This document shows positions 35,701 through 47,270 of a DNA stretch of 64,000 nucleotides, in pieces. The position numbers and the translations under genes are program-made. The notes beneath the pieces were generated by a model. That model was not told where the DNA came from, searched no databases, and saw only the letters and a list, made by a program, of their open reading frames with translations. Numbering within the stretch: the first letter of the stretch is position 1; each line of letters starts with the position of its first letter. The stretch is taken from contig OZ020589.1 of the NCBI GenBank assembly GCA_963971535.1, positions 55,247,743 through 55,311,742 of the forward strand, written 5' to 3'. Source of the DNA: Notolepis coatsorum (Eukaryota > Chordata > Actinopteri > Aulopiformes > Paralepididae).

Positions 35701-38501
35701 TCCTGAGGCGAGAGGGAATGCCCACCTTTCACGCCACGAAAGAAGCTACGGAGCGGTATCTATTGAACACAGAGCGGCGCCTAGCCAAAGACCCCGCTCA
35801 AGAGAGTGTGTACCGCGCTGAGATTGAGAAGCTAATCACAGCGAGACACGTAATGAAGATTGACATTGAAGAGGTCCGACACAGTGTGAAGAACAGTTTC
35901 TACGTGGACAACTGTTTACAAAGCGTTTCGACCCAAGAAGAAGCCGAGGCTCTCCTACTCAAGCTACGCGCCTCCCTGATCAAAGGCGGCTTTGATCTCA
36001 GGCAGTGGGCCAGCAGCGACCCGCAAGTATTGCGCAGCCTCTCCCCCGCGGACAAGGCAGCCAGTAGCGAGACCTGGATGGCGACCATCCCAGGAGAAGC
36101 CCAAGAAATGACACTAGGACTAGTCTGGCGCTTCAAAACAGACTCGCTCCACTATAGACACAAACCCCTGACCACGGAGCAGGGAAGGTCGACGGCGATA
36201 CCGACCACCAGACGGAGTGTGTACAGAACACTCGCCAGACAATATGACCCGTTGGGATGTATTCTACCTTACACCACCAGGGCAAAGATGATTGTACGAG
36301 CACTATGGGACAAGGACCAGGGCTGGGACGACCCAATACCCGCACACCTTGCCTCCACATGGAGAGAGTGGGAGACGGAACTCCGCTCACTCCCAGGCGT
36401 CAACATACGCCGCAGCTACTTCCCACCCACAGTGAGGCCAGAGACATGCAAGATGGATCTACACGTCTTCAGCGACGCCTCCGAAGTAGCCTATGGATCT
36501 GTGGCCTACTTGCGTGCCCAAGAGAAGGGAGGAGAGATACACACCGCTTTCATCCTGGCTCGCTCAAGAATAGCCCCACGAAAGCAACAATCTATCCCGC
36601 GTCTAGAGCTCTGCGCAGCCCTAGCAGGAGCGCATCTAGCCACGTTAATCCAACGTGAACTCACCATCCCGGTGCAAAGAACAATCTTGTGGTCAGACTC
36701 TACGACAGTACTCACATGGATCAAGTCTGATTCATGCAGATACAAGGTCTTCGTGGGAGTCAGAGTCACAGAGATTCAAGAGTTAACAGAAGCAGCAAGC
36801 TGGCGGTATGTGGACACCAAACACAACCCAGCTGACGTCATCACCCGGGCAATGTCCCTAGATGACCTCACCCGTCACAACATCTACAGTGACGGACCAG
36901 AGTTCCTCAAGCTCCCGGAAGAAGAGTGGCCTACGCCCACCCCACGGGAAGCGAGTAAAGAGGAGGCTGAAAACAAGAAACCTATGTTCTGTGGATTGAG
37001 CACAGTCGCCTCCACAGACCCCAACATAGATGATTGCCTCACCCTACAGAGTGCGCAGCTAAAGACATTCCTGTGGCACCACCCAGAGATTCAGCCCACC
37101 ACTGACACCATTTCAGCAGCTGACTACGAAGAAGCAGAACTTCTTCTACTACAACGAGCCCAGAGAGACTCGTTCCCCGATGAGCTAGACTGTCTACAGG
37201 GAGGAAAGCCCGTCCCATCAGACAGCAGACTGCTCCACCTGGCACCCGAGAGTGACGCCCATAATCTCATCAGAGTGGGTGGTCGTCTGCGGAGAGCCCC
37301 CGACCTACCGGATGACGTTAAGTACCCGATAGTCTTGAACAGCCGACACAAGGTCACAGAACTGATCATAAAGAAATACGACGAGGATGTGCACCACGCA
37401 GGAGCAGAGAGAGTCTTCGCGGAGATCAGACGTCGCTATTGGATACTTCAAGGGAGAGAAGCAGTGCGACGCTTCCAGCGAACCTGTCTAGACTGCCGAA
37501 AGTGGCGCGCGCAGCCCAGCATACCCCGGATGGCTGACCTACCTCCCTGTCACCTCCGACTCGGCGACAAGCCCTTTCACTCCACAGGCATGGACTGTTT
37601 TGGCCCGTTGTATATAAAGAAAGGAAGAGGAACCGAGAAGCGGTGGGGTATTGTATTCAAATGCATGACCACCAGAGCGATACATATCGAACTCCTTCCA
37701 ACCATGAGCACAGACTCATTCCTTATGGCCTTCCGAAGATTCACATCGCGGAAAGGAAAACCGTCTACATTGTTGTCTGATCACGGGACAAACTTCAAAG
37801 GCGGAGAAAGAGAGCTGAGAGAGAGCTTCCAAGCTATGGGCCCAGAACTTAAGACCCACCTCGCTCCATCCCAGATTGACTTCCAGTTTAATCCCCCGAA
37901 CGCACCCCACTTCGGTGGAACCTGGGAACGAGAAGTACGTTCTATAAAGACAGCCCTGTACGCCGTGCTTGGGGCCCAGACTGTGGCGGAAGAAGTCCTA
38001 ATGACAGTCCTCACGGAGATCGAGGGAGTATTGAACTCCAAGCCCCTCGGTTACGTCTCAAGTGATGTAGCAGATGTCGACCCAGTCACCCCCAACACAC
38101 TCTTGATGGAGCGGCTGGACCCTGCGCTACCCCAGACAATGTACAGGCCTGAAGAAGCGAACGGCCGAAGAATGTGGAGGTACAGTCAAGTACTGGCTGA
38201 CAAGTTTTGGAATAGCTTCCTACTCCACTATCTACCGTCTCTACAGACCCGCCAGAAGTGGGTAAAAGAGAGAGACAATTTGACAGAAGGAACAGTCGTC
38301 ATGATTATCGACCAGTCACTACCCAGAGCTATGTGGCCGGCTGGCCGCGTAAGCAAAGTGATCACCGGTGCCGATGGCAAGGTCCGAGCAGCTGAAGTGC
38401 TCGTCCAAGGGCGAACTTACACACGACCCGTGGCGAGGCTAATAGAACTGCCAAGACTCCCAGACACTATCGATGACGACCATGACCCCACGACTTTGTG
38501 A
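32721..38501 (+). CDS. gag-pol: BEL Gag-Pol polyprotein with RT core deleted in frame
   Basis: I place the start at the ATG at 32721; the frame is open to TGA 38499-38501 (1,926 residues). In order: an acidic region; a charged coiled coil with ERDRLQ repeats (33200-33480); capsid-like region; Gag zinc knuckles (CPYCEKEHWLSQC, CYRCARSHMAAEC, CSRCDGAHLDVLH, 34690-34890); protease with LDAGS (35047); the start of RT. Then, at about 35868, the frame jumps to the segment holding YVDN (35901-35912). RT motifs between these are absent and the usual second Asp is Asn, so polymerase activity is not expected. RNase H (FSDAS, RLELC, WSDST, NPADV), the integrase HHCC finger, core residues (MDCFGP, SDHGTNF, TWERE) and a DUF5641-like C terminus are intact. 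Confidence 0.92.
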   Translation: MMNTPRNGPPNVERPRRRRQTPQYLEDYAVSQLPSLLQTVNAVKVESKIMSDLNDQVTPTTEALVGSNVTDQAHGGDQEGTDMPLPPANTEEVVPDQLREEDNPPEVEPCTEQDEESTEEIELQDSPTRTARSGSPLQASSPSEAERMLSQAFLVSLTASTERDRLQGERDRLQGERDRLQTQQRSEEEHIRLEMRRLQTEENMARDRSDTQRAADGAQREAERDIALIQREAERDRLQAERDRLQAQLMEQLITRATPSPSARGSRASSRQQSRAASPNRPSDPELDHQREPIPPADPLSRPVQARPSYKEGAAYTAERLNKRLQDLEDLTEEEEGEEENQARRQHSTPPDQEVQYSPGYTPAALRYRPPTLFTREHDARPAPRNSTWTSGPWYPAGTSPQRGARGDSPRRPLSQRSPMCQPSTASYIGTPTFPDFTHENRAQYTELRMCLETMMVDVVDERHKYAILLKHLKVPRAHNIALAYATSTTPYTAALAALDQRYGRIWDYVIQEIRHIDRLPPATDNRSLDDLSIKVQSLVGMLGAQREKGMHELYANSNVERILEKLPPARQERFRRQRDHRDPNGPEPSLLDLADFLTREVSSLRLDTFVRSTPSSREGPRRVNDGRRSVTVMHQSESVPSSKNHSTPSRKEKWKMVCPYCEKEHWLSQCDLFKKMNAEEVSQWIKSNRRCYRCARSHMAAECRLKKRCSRCDGAHLDVLHDSNRRKPAPAPSSSTKASVMYIDPASSSGAQVLLKVVRVTLSHQDKVMDTYAVLDAGSEKTLLLASAAAQLGLRGSENQMTIRTIRRDLKTIKGENVSFTIAASGQPERRYRITNAFTSQEIGLSQYTYPIAKLMDKYVHLRQLPIPLIDGATPTLLIGSDHADLIVPIDRVHTGPRGCPAAVETRLGWTLQGPLAKSLNRTAATSCLHSRVTEEDTTLLQHVERLWTLETIPFKNEKKDIRSKEDIYAINLLKQGTKRVTVGGVMRYATPLLRREGMPTFHATKEATERYLLNTERRLAKDPAQESVYRAEIEKLITARHVMKIDIEEVRHSVKNSFYVDNCLQSVSTQEEAEALLLKLRASLIKGGFDLRQWASSDPQVLRSLSPADKAASSETWMATIPGEAQEMTLGLVWRFKTDSLHYRHKPLTTEQGRSTAIPTTRRSVYRTLARQYDPLGCILPYTTRAKMIVRALWDKDQGWDDPIPAHLASTWREWETELRSLPGVNIRRSYFPPTVRPETCKMDLHVFSDASEVAYGSVAYLRAQEKGGEIHTAFILARSRIAPRKQQSIPRLELCAALAGAHLATLIQRELTIPVQRTILWSDSTTVLTWIKSDSCRYKVFVGVRVTEIQELTEAASWRYVDTKHNPADVITRAMSLDDLTRHNIYSDGPEFLKLPEEEWPTPTPREASKEEAENKKPMFCGLSTVASTDPNIDDCLTLQSAQLKTFLWHHPEIQPTTDTISAADYEEAELLLLQRAQRDSFPDELDCLQGGKPVPSDSRLLHLAPESDAHNLIRVGGRLRRAPDLPDDVKYPIVLNSRHKVTELIIKKYDEDVHHAGAERVFAEIRRRYWILQGREAVRRFQRTCLDCRKWRAQPSIPRMADLPPCHLRLGDKPFHSTGMDCFGPLYIKKGRGTEKRWGIVFKCMTTRAIHIELLPTMSTDSFLMAFRRFTSRKGKPSTLLSDHGTNFKGGERELRESFQAMGPELKTHLAPSQIDFQFNPPNAPHFGGTWEREVRSIKTALYAVLGAQTVAEEVLMTVLTEIEGVLNSKPLGYVSSDVADVDPVTPNTLLMERLDPALPQTMYRPEEANGRRMWRYSQVLADKFWNSFLLHYLPSLQTRQKWVKERDNLTEGTVVMIIDQSLPRAMWPAGRVSKVITGADGKVRAAEVLVQGRTYTRPVARLIELPRLPDTIDDDHDPTTL

Positions 38502-38569
38502 GTTGACTGACCCTTACAGCGGACCTTGAGTGGTAGACAGTGCGGTTAATCTGTCTCTGCTTAGCTAAT

Positions 38570-38594
38570 TAGGTGGGACTAATTAGGGGGCGGC
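38570..38594 (+). other. BEL 3' purine-rich tract region
   Basis: GGTGGGACTAATTAGGGGGCGGC lies just before the 3' LTR. The AGGGGGCGG part is the likely plus-strand primer. It is short and interrupted, so the exact tract is uncertain. Confidence 0.45.
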
Positions 38595-39986
38595 TGTTGT
38601 GAAGGATCAGATTAAACCGAATATATATATTTATTTATGGATATATATTTAATAGTATTTGTATATCGTTTGATATCCCTTGTATATTCTTTGTACATAT
38701 ACACTGAATATCCCTTTAGTCTACTACAGCCCATAATAGTTCATTCTCTCATTGGACAAGAACCTGGCGCCAGCAGACAAGCCCCTTGAGTCAAGTTCAA
38801 TAGTGCCGACGAACATGTCCCAACTAGCCCCGGTTCCGCGTAGGAATACGGCTACCGAAATACGAATGGTACTATTTGTTCACGTGCATATAAATAGGGC
38901 GCAAGTAAAGTAGAACTTTCTTTTAGTCCATTAGTCCTTTACCCTCCAACCTAGTAACAGACGTGAAGCCTCACCCACGACCCACGTGTGGTGCAGTATG
39001 GCCTATTTTGGCCCCAGAATAGGCATTGAGACCTCGTGTAAATTCATAGCTGAATTGTCATAGTTTGGCACTGTACCGTCGAGTGGGACGTATTTCTATT
39101 AAGTAATAATAGTCTATTATGTATGGTGCATCGTTCGGTTAAAGTTCTAAAGTGAGCAGCACCCCCATCGTTTCCTCGCGTTATCTAGAGTCTTAACCAG
39201 GCTGGGCAGACCACGCGTGGTGCTTTCATCCGAGGAGTTCTGGGCGAGGACGAGTGGACCTGCACATTGGATTACCTACCCGGACGACTGCTGAGCCTAT
39301 ATGGCATGGAATATCTATTTGCTTTGGGTGCTTTGATTTGTGGAGCGGATAACAGCCAACGCCAGTGAGTGTTGGAATTACCCCCGAGAGGAGCCCAGGT
39401 GAGACGGCGCTCAACCCAGACCGAGGCCGCCTCGCTTCTCCTTCGTTGTGGACCTACAGCTACCGTCTACAAGAGGGCCCAAGTGTATTCATCTGTGGAT
39501 CAAGATCCTGCGGGCACTGTTTTCTGTACCTGAATTCTCCCCAGGAATCGTTGGCCAGATGGGATGCAGCTGACGGCTCTCCAAACCCCCCCCCCCCTTA
39601 CTGACTTACAACCAGCAGGACCCCTTTAGTATCCCGCTATAATCCTTAAGTACCATCGCTATAGTTTCCCTAAAGAACCAGGTTGTATACTTGCTTCCTG
39701 CGTAACCAGAGATTGGACATTCAGTGTTGATTTGCCTACGAATACTCATTTGCCTTACAAGTGCATTCAAATCATAAATGTAATTAAGTGAATGTTGTAT
39801 ATACCTTTTGCTATATTAAACCTTCGACTGTTATATTTGTGTGGACCTGGTTTCATATGTGGGAAAGTGTTCATCATACTTAGATATCGTGTACTGGATG
39901 GCCAGAAGTTAAAGTACATCAAGCGGTAGTGGTTTAATGATACCATACTTATCAATACAGTCAGGGAATTGTACCCCTCAGTTACA
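38595..39986 (+). repeat. BEL 3' LTR
   Basis: 1,392 bp. It differs from the 5' LTR by a 4-bp TTTA insertion, a 7-bp insertion near 38965, a one-base deletion, a shorter C run and about three substitutions. Confidence 0.92.
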
Positions 39987-40183
39987 AATAGTGTCTGATT
40001 CAATATTAACATTCAGTTTTCAAGTAGAACAGCTAGCTAGCCGTTGTGGACACTCACCTTTCCACAGCAAAATGGTCGGCAAGGCACCTTGGTTGAGAAA
40101 TGCAGGCTTCAATCTATGTTGTTTAGTCTATCTGTTCAGTACTGTTCAGTACTGTTTCAAGATGCACAATGAGATCTTCTTCT

Positions 40184-40495
40184 TCTTCTTCTTATTTGAA
40201 TTTCCGGCAGTGTAGACGCATCGTGGCGTATTACTGCCCTCCGCAATTCTTTTTATGGGCTCTTCTTCTTCTCCTTCTTCTCCTTCTTCACCGTCTTTTT
40301 CTCCTTCTACTGGACCCCGTCATCAACTTCTTCTTCTTCTTATTTGAATTTCCGGCAGTGTAGACGCATCGTGGCGTATTACTGCCCTCCACAATTCTTG
40401 CTTCGCCCACACTTGAGAAAGTTTACACTCCTCTTCCTCTTCTTCTCATCTTCAAAACACATTTCTATCGTCTATATAACGTGTATATCGTATAT
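40184..40495 (-). repeat. LINE tail fragments in unit 2
   Basis: Two CTT-rich segments each followed by ATTTGAATTTCCGGCAGTGT-type sequence (40192 and 40341). These are the GAA-tailed 3' end seen at 23100, with no coding part left. Confidence 0.6.
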
Positions 40496-40908
40496 CTATA
40501 TATCGTGTAACACAAATGTTCTAGAATGTTTGATTATGACATCATACTGTGACATCACAAATGTTCTAGAATGTCCTATTATGACATCATACTGTGACAT
40601 CACAAATGTTCTAGAATGGTCTATTATGACATCATACTGTGACATCACAACGGAACATGTTTGAGAGTAATTTGAATAATATAAATAATATGTTTGGTAA
40701 GGCTGTCCCCGAAGCCTGTTTTTGGGATTCAAACTTCGTCAGGGTTCGAATCTTCGTTTTTAATAAAATAATTAAAATAAAAAAAAGAACATTTATTATT
40801 TTTTTATAATTTTTGATTATATATCCTCAAACTAAATCCTCAATTTGAATAAAGTGATTCAAACTTCGTCAGGGTTTTTCGAACGGACGTTCGAACCTTC
40901 GTTCTTAA

Positions 40909-42386
40909 CACTTTGGATGCCAGCGACGCGTTTTGTTGTTAGTTCATGCCGCCAGTTGAGTGCCGGCAACGCTATAGTTTGTTTGTCGTATTTCTTTTTA
41001 TTGGCGATTTGAATTCATATTTCATCAATCGAGCCTCACGCTAGTGTTGCAGTCTCTCTGAGCTCAATTGGGAAGATACCGCCCCCTATCGTCTCTCCCT
41101 GTGTAACTGCACCCCATTAGTTTAGACTGATGAAGGGGGGGGGGGGGGCAGTTTCCTCAGGTTACTTTTCCTCAAGCCAACTGAAGAGACCAAGTGATCC
41201 GGCCCTCAAAACAGCGTGGATTATGTATTTCCAGCACCCAACGCTGAATCAATAAACGCGATCGATATTTGGAATGGCGATCAGGAATTGGAATAATCTT
41301 TTTGGATAACATCTGATCTGAGGTAAGGAATCTATTTTACCAGTCTTAGGATAATCAGAGCTGTTTTCACCCTCACCACCCCAATAACAGCCTGTTTCAG
41401 CTGCTGAGGTCAGGCAGACGCCTGCAAACCCCAGCTACTAGGACAGAGCGGCTTAGGCTCAGCTTCTTCCCCCAGGCCATCAGAGCCATGAACAATGAAC
41501 ATTGAGTGCTCAGAACATTGAACTGTCCACACACAAGCACACATGAACACACACACGACACGCACACTGTGCACGCTCACACACGAGCAGCCACTTAACA
41601 CTTTAACATGAGCGGGCACACACTCATGTCGCACACACGCACACTTATGGCCAAAGGAAAGGACACTTTAAATTAGAATAACAGGAACAGTGTATTGCAC
41701 TACCAAAGCTAACTAGCATGTCACACATGCTCTGTAAATAACTATGTACAGATACCGAGATGTCACTCCATGTTACCTGCTACCTGTTACTGCACAATGT
41801 TGTTTTCTTCTTTTGATTCTATTATATGTACCACTGTATTGCACATCGTTGCGGGCAAGACCACCCGCATTTCATTGTATACCTGTATGCCGTGACAATT
41901 AAAACTCTTGACTTGACTTGACTTGACCTATATATCAACGTGTCCCATATGTGTGTGTGTGGCTGTGAGTGTGTGCTCGCTGATCAGGAAATAAGATAAT
42001 CGATTTTTCAGCCCGCTTCCCTAGTGTGCATAAGTCCACATATACTATCGATAATCTAGCGTTTATTTGAAAACGATTCATAAATAGGCCGAAAAATGAC
42101 AACGTTTTTGTGTATGCCAGAATATTCCAGTAAATGCCGTTTATCACGGAATCTATATTTTCCTGAAAAACTAGGGCTTTTCAAAATGCTATAAAACGGA
42201 AATGAACCGATTAAAAAACAATCCGTTTCGACAATGTTGACTGCAAACAAGTCATTGATAAGCGACGGGCAGATTAGACACATAGCCATAATTTAAGACA
42301 GAGATTATGCGTTCACAACGCTATCATTGAAGTGGGTGCTGGCATTTAACCACATTTTACCATGTTAACTAGTGGCATCCAAAGTG
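40909..42386. mobile_element. piggyBac-like MITE, unit 2, with nested LINE tail
   Basis: Same 14-bp ends and TTAA flanks (40905-40908, 42387-42390) as unit 1. It is 557 bp longer because of the insertion 41372-41928. Confidence 0.85.
41372..41928 (+). pseudogene. 5'-truncated LINE 3' end inserted in the MITE
   Basis: Units 1 and 3 lack this segment. The plus strand reads RLRLSFFPQAIRAMNN then a stop, the usual end of ORF2 in Rex/CR1-like LINEs. A ~400-bp 3' UTR follows, ending GCCGTGACAATTAAAACTC and TTGAC repeats. Confidence 0.75.
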
Positions 42387-42453
42387 TTAATAAAAAAAAA
42401 CTAAATCAAACTAAATCCTCAATTTGAATAAAGTGATTAAAACTTCTTCAGGG

Positions 42454-42863
42454 CTGGAGGGCGGTCAGGTGGCGTAGCGGAGATTGCGCTCGTCACCAAT
42501 GCAAGAGGCTGCGGTCTCGACACCCAGAGCCAGCATTGCTTGGGGCTTGGGCTGATCGCTATACTAACCCGCTTGGCTGGGTTAGGGGGAGGGCAAGTCA
42601 CGGGTGGGGATCTGGCGCTGTGGACAGCGATGCCCACAGGTCAGGTCTGGGCGCCCGCTCAGCGGAGGCAGGACCCAATGGAGGCAGCGTGCCCTCCCAC
42701 GCGTTACACCTCACCAATGAGTCCTCGCTGCCAGGTGAAAAAAGAGTGTGCACAACAAACAGGTAGGGGAGGGGGGGAATTGGCACAATGACCAAATTGG
42801 AACGGGGAGAAAACAGAAAAATCTGAGAAAGAGAGGATGGATACAAAAGAAATTATAAAAAAA
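42454..42863 (+). repeat. tRNA-derived SINE, unit 2
   Basis: Same as 25161-25571: A-box-like GGTGGCGTAGCGG, B-box-like GGTCTCGACACCC and an A-rich tail. Confidence 0.68.
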
Positions 42864-43346
42864 AAACGTCATCAGGGTTTTTCGAACGGACGTTCAAACC
42901 TTCGTTTTTAATTTAAAAGTATTCTCATTTTCTTTTATAATTTTTTTTTTTTACTTTTTATACCCTCAAACTAAATCCTCAATTTGAATAAAGTGATTAA
43001 TCTGATTAAATTAGTCTTTTTTCATTTATTATTTTGTTAGTGATGTAATCAAAAATAACACTTGGAACAAAAAAAAACAATAATATACGATTGGTAAACA
43101 CTCTGACTAACCAAAACACTTAAGGCGAGATAGGCAAATATACTTTTTTTTGTTGATTTTGAGATTTTGTTATATTTTGCGTCCTAAACATGTCTTCTAT
43201 GCAACTAGTGACAATAAAACGTCAATAACACACATTTAGTTGTTTATTTTACTTAATTTTGCCTTATTGCATCCATAAATGTGCACATATTTCAAAGTCA
43301 AAGTCAAAGATTAGTATTGCCATGTATGGACGAATCCACATTGGAA

Positions 43347-44623
43347 TAAATAATTTTTTTTTTTTTTTTTTGCGAGGCCCCCCTTCCCGCGGGGCCCTTT
43401 TTCATCACAGACCTAAAATCTAGTTTTGCTTATATGCTTATATATTTCACATTAGACACGTTTGTAGAATGTGTCTGACTTGTTCCTGCCTCTGCGGCTC
43501 TGCAGACTGCAGTTTTCCGGTTTCTGCGGCTTTGCTGCTCTACAGATTTTAGGATAGTGTTTCCGGGCTCTTCTCCCGTCCGCCGTAATACACCAAATAG
43601 AAGAAGAAGAAGAAGAAGACACACGAGGTAGAGGGATGATCTAATTCAGCGCTATTCAGAGGAGCCAGTGGATGTATTTTCAAAAGCAGCATGGATCAGA
43701 AGAAATTACACCGTGGGCCAAGAAAGTCTCCTTCCAACTTTACCATTGGCATTGATACTGCGTTATGGTGAGTTCAACCTATTATTATATTCCCGCCGTG
43801 GATCTATCTCTCTCTCTCTCTCTCTGGAGCCAAACTGGTCGACTAGCTGTAGCCTGTTGTAGTATGGAGTTAGTAGCTAACGGTGTGTGGCCTGGTGTCA
43901 GCGCCTGTATTGCTTTTCTCATGTTGTAGTTTCAGTGGTAGTGCGTTAGCTAATGGTTAGCGATAGCCGGGTTGAGCTAACTGGCTAACTGATAGCATCA
44001 AAGTAACGTGCGCAGCCAGCAGCTAACGTCGTAGCTAGCTGCTGGCTAGCTGCCGGCTGCGCACGTTACTTTGATGCTATCAGTTAGCCTAGGCTAGAGT
44101 TAGCTGTTAGCTTGTGCTACGAGTCGACCATTGACATTAGCCGTGAGAATAGCAGGGGGTTCTGGCTTATTTTGTCCCGCCAGCGAGAGGCCTTTCGTCA
44201 ACGTGGAGACCTGTGTGTTGCGGCCTTTCGCCCTGCGTTCCTTGGTGCAGGTAAGATTAATGAAAATGTCATGACATTACCCCACTCTTCCTTCCTTCCC
44301 CTCCCGAATGTTTTGTTAATAACGATGTTTTTTTCCAGGCAAAACATATGCTACTTCACAACATTTGGAGATACGACATGTGCTGTGTGTGAATGTCTTG
44401 GTCGTTTGTGTAGCTTGGGTAGCGTTGGGCCGTTGGCCAAAGCTGTGTGTGGCCTGGTGTCACAGTACCTGGCTAGCCTATTTAGCTGATGTCGGCCATT
44501 GGCTCCTTGCTGCTTTGGTTTCTCTGGTATAGACCCTCTTCTCTTTGGATTTAAGTGTTGATCTTTGTCCTTTTGGATCTCTCATACATGCTCTCTCTCT
44601 AACACACATGACAAACACACATG

Positions 44624-44655
<32 letters not shown>

Positions 44656-45536
44656 CATGCTCTCTCTCTAACACACATGCTCTCTCTCTCTCACTCTCTT
44701 TCTAACACACACAGTCTGCCTATGGCGGCCTTTCTCGATGGCTAGGCTGTGCTCGCTGAGTCTGTACATAGTCAAGGATCTTCAGTCACAGTGCTCAGGT
44801 ATTCTGCCACTGTGTACTCTCTGTTTAGGGCCAAATAGAATTTCAATTTCTTTCCAATGTGTGTCTCTCTCTCTCTCTCTTTGGATTTAAGTGTTGATCT
44901 TTGTCCTTTTGGATCTCTCATACATGCTCTCTCTCTAACACACACACACATGACAAACACACACATGCTCTCTCTCTCTCTTTCTAACACACACAGTCTG
45001 CCTATGGCGGCCTTTCTCGATGGCTAGGCTGTGCTCGCTGAGTCTGTACATAGTCAAGGATCTTCAGTCACAGTGCTCAGGTATTCTGCCACTGTGTACT
45101 CTCTGTTTAGGGCCAAATAGCATTTAAATTTCTTTCCAATGTCTCTCTCTCTCTCTCTCTCTCTCTTTGGATTTAAGTGTTGATCTTTGTCCTTTTGGAT
45201 CTCTCATACATGCTCTCTCTCTAACACACACACACATGACAAACACACACATGCTCTCTCTCTCTCTTTCTAACACACACAGTCTGCCTATGGCGGCCTT
45301 TCTCGATGGCTAGGCTGTGCTCGCTGAGTCTGTACATAGTCAAGGATCTTCAGTCACAGTGCTCAGGTATTCTGCCACTGTGTACTCTCTGTTTAGGGCC
45401 AAATAGCATTTCAATTTATTTCCAATGTGTCTCTCTCTCTCTCTCTCTTTGGATTTAAGTGTTGATCTTTGTCCTTTTGGATCTCTCATACATGCTCTCT
45501 CTCTAACACACACACACACACATGACAAACACACAT

Positions 45537-45584
<48 letters not shown>

Positions 45585-45641
45585 ACACACACAGTCTGCC
45601 TAGCGGCCGCCATAGGCAGACTGTGTGTGTTAGAAAGAGAG

Positions 45642-45678
<37 letters not shown>

Positions 45679-45926
45679 ATGTGTGTTTGTCATGTGTGTG
45701 TGTGTTAGAGAGAGAGCATGTATGAGAGATCCAAAAGGACAAAGATCAACACTTAAATCCAAAGAGAGAGAGAGAGAGACACATTGGAAAGAAATTGAAA
45801 TGCTATTTGGCCCTAAACAGAGAGTACACAGTGGCAGAATACCTGAGCATTGTGACTGAAGATCCTTGACTATGTACAGCATACTTACATGCTCCTATAG
45901 AGGAAGATTATTCCTAGAACAACCTG
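43347..45926. repeat. hAT-derived block of unit 2
   Basis: Near-identical to 28163-30782, including the hairpin at 43983-44089, the CT-rich ~280-bp repeats and the GCGGCCGC-centred palindrome at 45603-45610. Confidence 0.75.
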
Positions 45927-46639
45927 AGGGTTCTAGAATGTCCTATTATGACATCATACGGTGACATCACAAATGTTCTAGAATGTTTGATTATGACATC
46001 ATACTGTGACATCACAAATGTTCTAGAATGGTCTATTATGACATACTGTGACATGACAAATGTTCTAGAATGTTCTATTATGACATCATACTGTGACATC
46101 ACAACGGAACATGTTTGAGTTCCATTTGAATAATATAAATAATTATGTGTGGTAAGGCTGTCCCCGAAGCCTGTTTTTGGGATTCAAACTTCGTCAGGGT
46201 TCTTCGAACGGACGTTCGAACCTTCGTTTTTAATAAAAGAATTTAAATAAAAAAATGTATTCTCATAATTTCTTTTATACATATATATTTTTTTATATCC
46301 TCAAACTAAATCCTCAATTTGAATAAAGTGATTAATCTGATTAAATTAGTATTTTTTCTTTTAACTTTCCAGCCCCCTGTCAACTGTCAAATGATGTCAA
46401 CCTGAATTAACATTCAGTATTCAATATGGTGATATTAACATTCAGTATTCAATAGTGTCTGATTCAATATTAACATTCAGTTTTCAAGTAGAACAGCTAG
46501 CTAGCCGTTGTGGACACTCACCTTTCCACAGCAAAATGGTCGGCAAGGCACCTTGGTTGAGAAATGCAGGCTTCAATCTATGTTGTTTAGTCTATCTGTT
46601 CAGTACTGTTCAGTACTGTTTCAAGATGCACAATGAGAT

Positions 46640-47270
46640 CTTCTTCTTCTTCTTCTTCTTATTTGAATTTCCGGCAGAGTAGACGCATCGAGGCGTATTA
46701 CTGCCCTCCGCAATTCTTTTTATGGGCTCTTCTTCTTCTCCTTCTTATCCTTCTTCACCTTCTTTTTCTTCTTCTACTGGACCCCGTCATCAACTACATT
46801 GTCCATTGGAGTGCCTCTACTGCTGCTACTTCCTGTCTGAGCCCCCCTCCGCGGGACCCTCCTTGCCCCCTGCTATCTTATCCTGGGCCGCTTTGTCCCT
46901 CGCAGCCCTGTCCCTCGCAGCCCCCTCAGCCAACTCTTCACACACCTCCCTCCAGTCCAGACCTTCCAATCCCAGATGTTGAACCGCTATCCTAACAATC
47001 ATCTTCACCATCTCTGTTCTACCCGTAACCTCTGCCATACCAGTAACTACCCCTGCCACGAAGGCCACAATACCTAATTTCTCCTCCCTTCCCCTGTCTC
47101 TTTCCACCTGCTCTACCCTCACTGCCAAATGCCCTCCTTCAACCCCCTGCACCCTTTCTTGGCTCCCCTGTCCTGCCCTGCTAACCGCCCCAGCATACGT
47201 CAACTTACCCTCCCTTCTCTCTCTCCGATCCGCGACCTGCTTCATCATCACCTCGCAGAGAATTGTTGAA
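46640..47270 (-). pseudogene. LINE ORF1-like fragment in unit 3
   Basis: The minus-strand frame about 47284-46826 encodes a charged peptide with KLTYAGAVSRAGQ and a helical, alanine/glutamate-rich end. This resembles the C-terminal part of an I/Nimb-type ORF1 and is joined to the GAA-type tail at 46640-46700. No complete domain is visible. Confidence 0.45.

Larger units (their letters stand above)
31269..39986 (+). mobile_element. BEL/Pao LTR retrotransposon, young but RT-deleted
   Basis: 8,718 bp with 5-bp target duplication AATAG (31264-31268 and 39987-39991). LTRs are 31269-32652 and 38595-39986, with a primer-binding site and one long Gag-Pol frame. By eye the LTRs differ at about three bases plus four small indels, so the insertion is recent on the scale of this window. 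Confidence 0.94.
30783..45926. repeat. Tandem complex unit 2, split by the BEL element
   Basis: Joining 30783-31268 to 39987-45926 gives the same order of blocks as unit 1. Its LINE slot (40184-40495) holds only two GAA-type tail fragments, each with the CCGGCAGTGTAGACGC motif. Its piggyBac-like MITE carries a LINE tail, and it lacks the hAT insertion. Confidence 0.85.

Noticed and set aside
33168-38041. Minus-strand frames within the BEL body
   Set aside because: Shadows of the 1,926-codon Gag-Pol frame with no motifs of their own.
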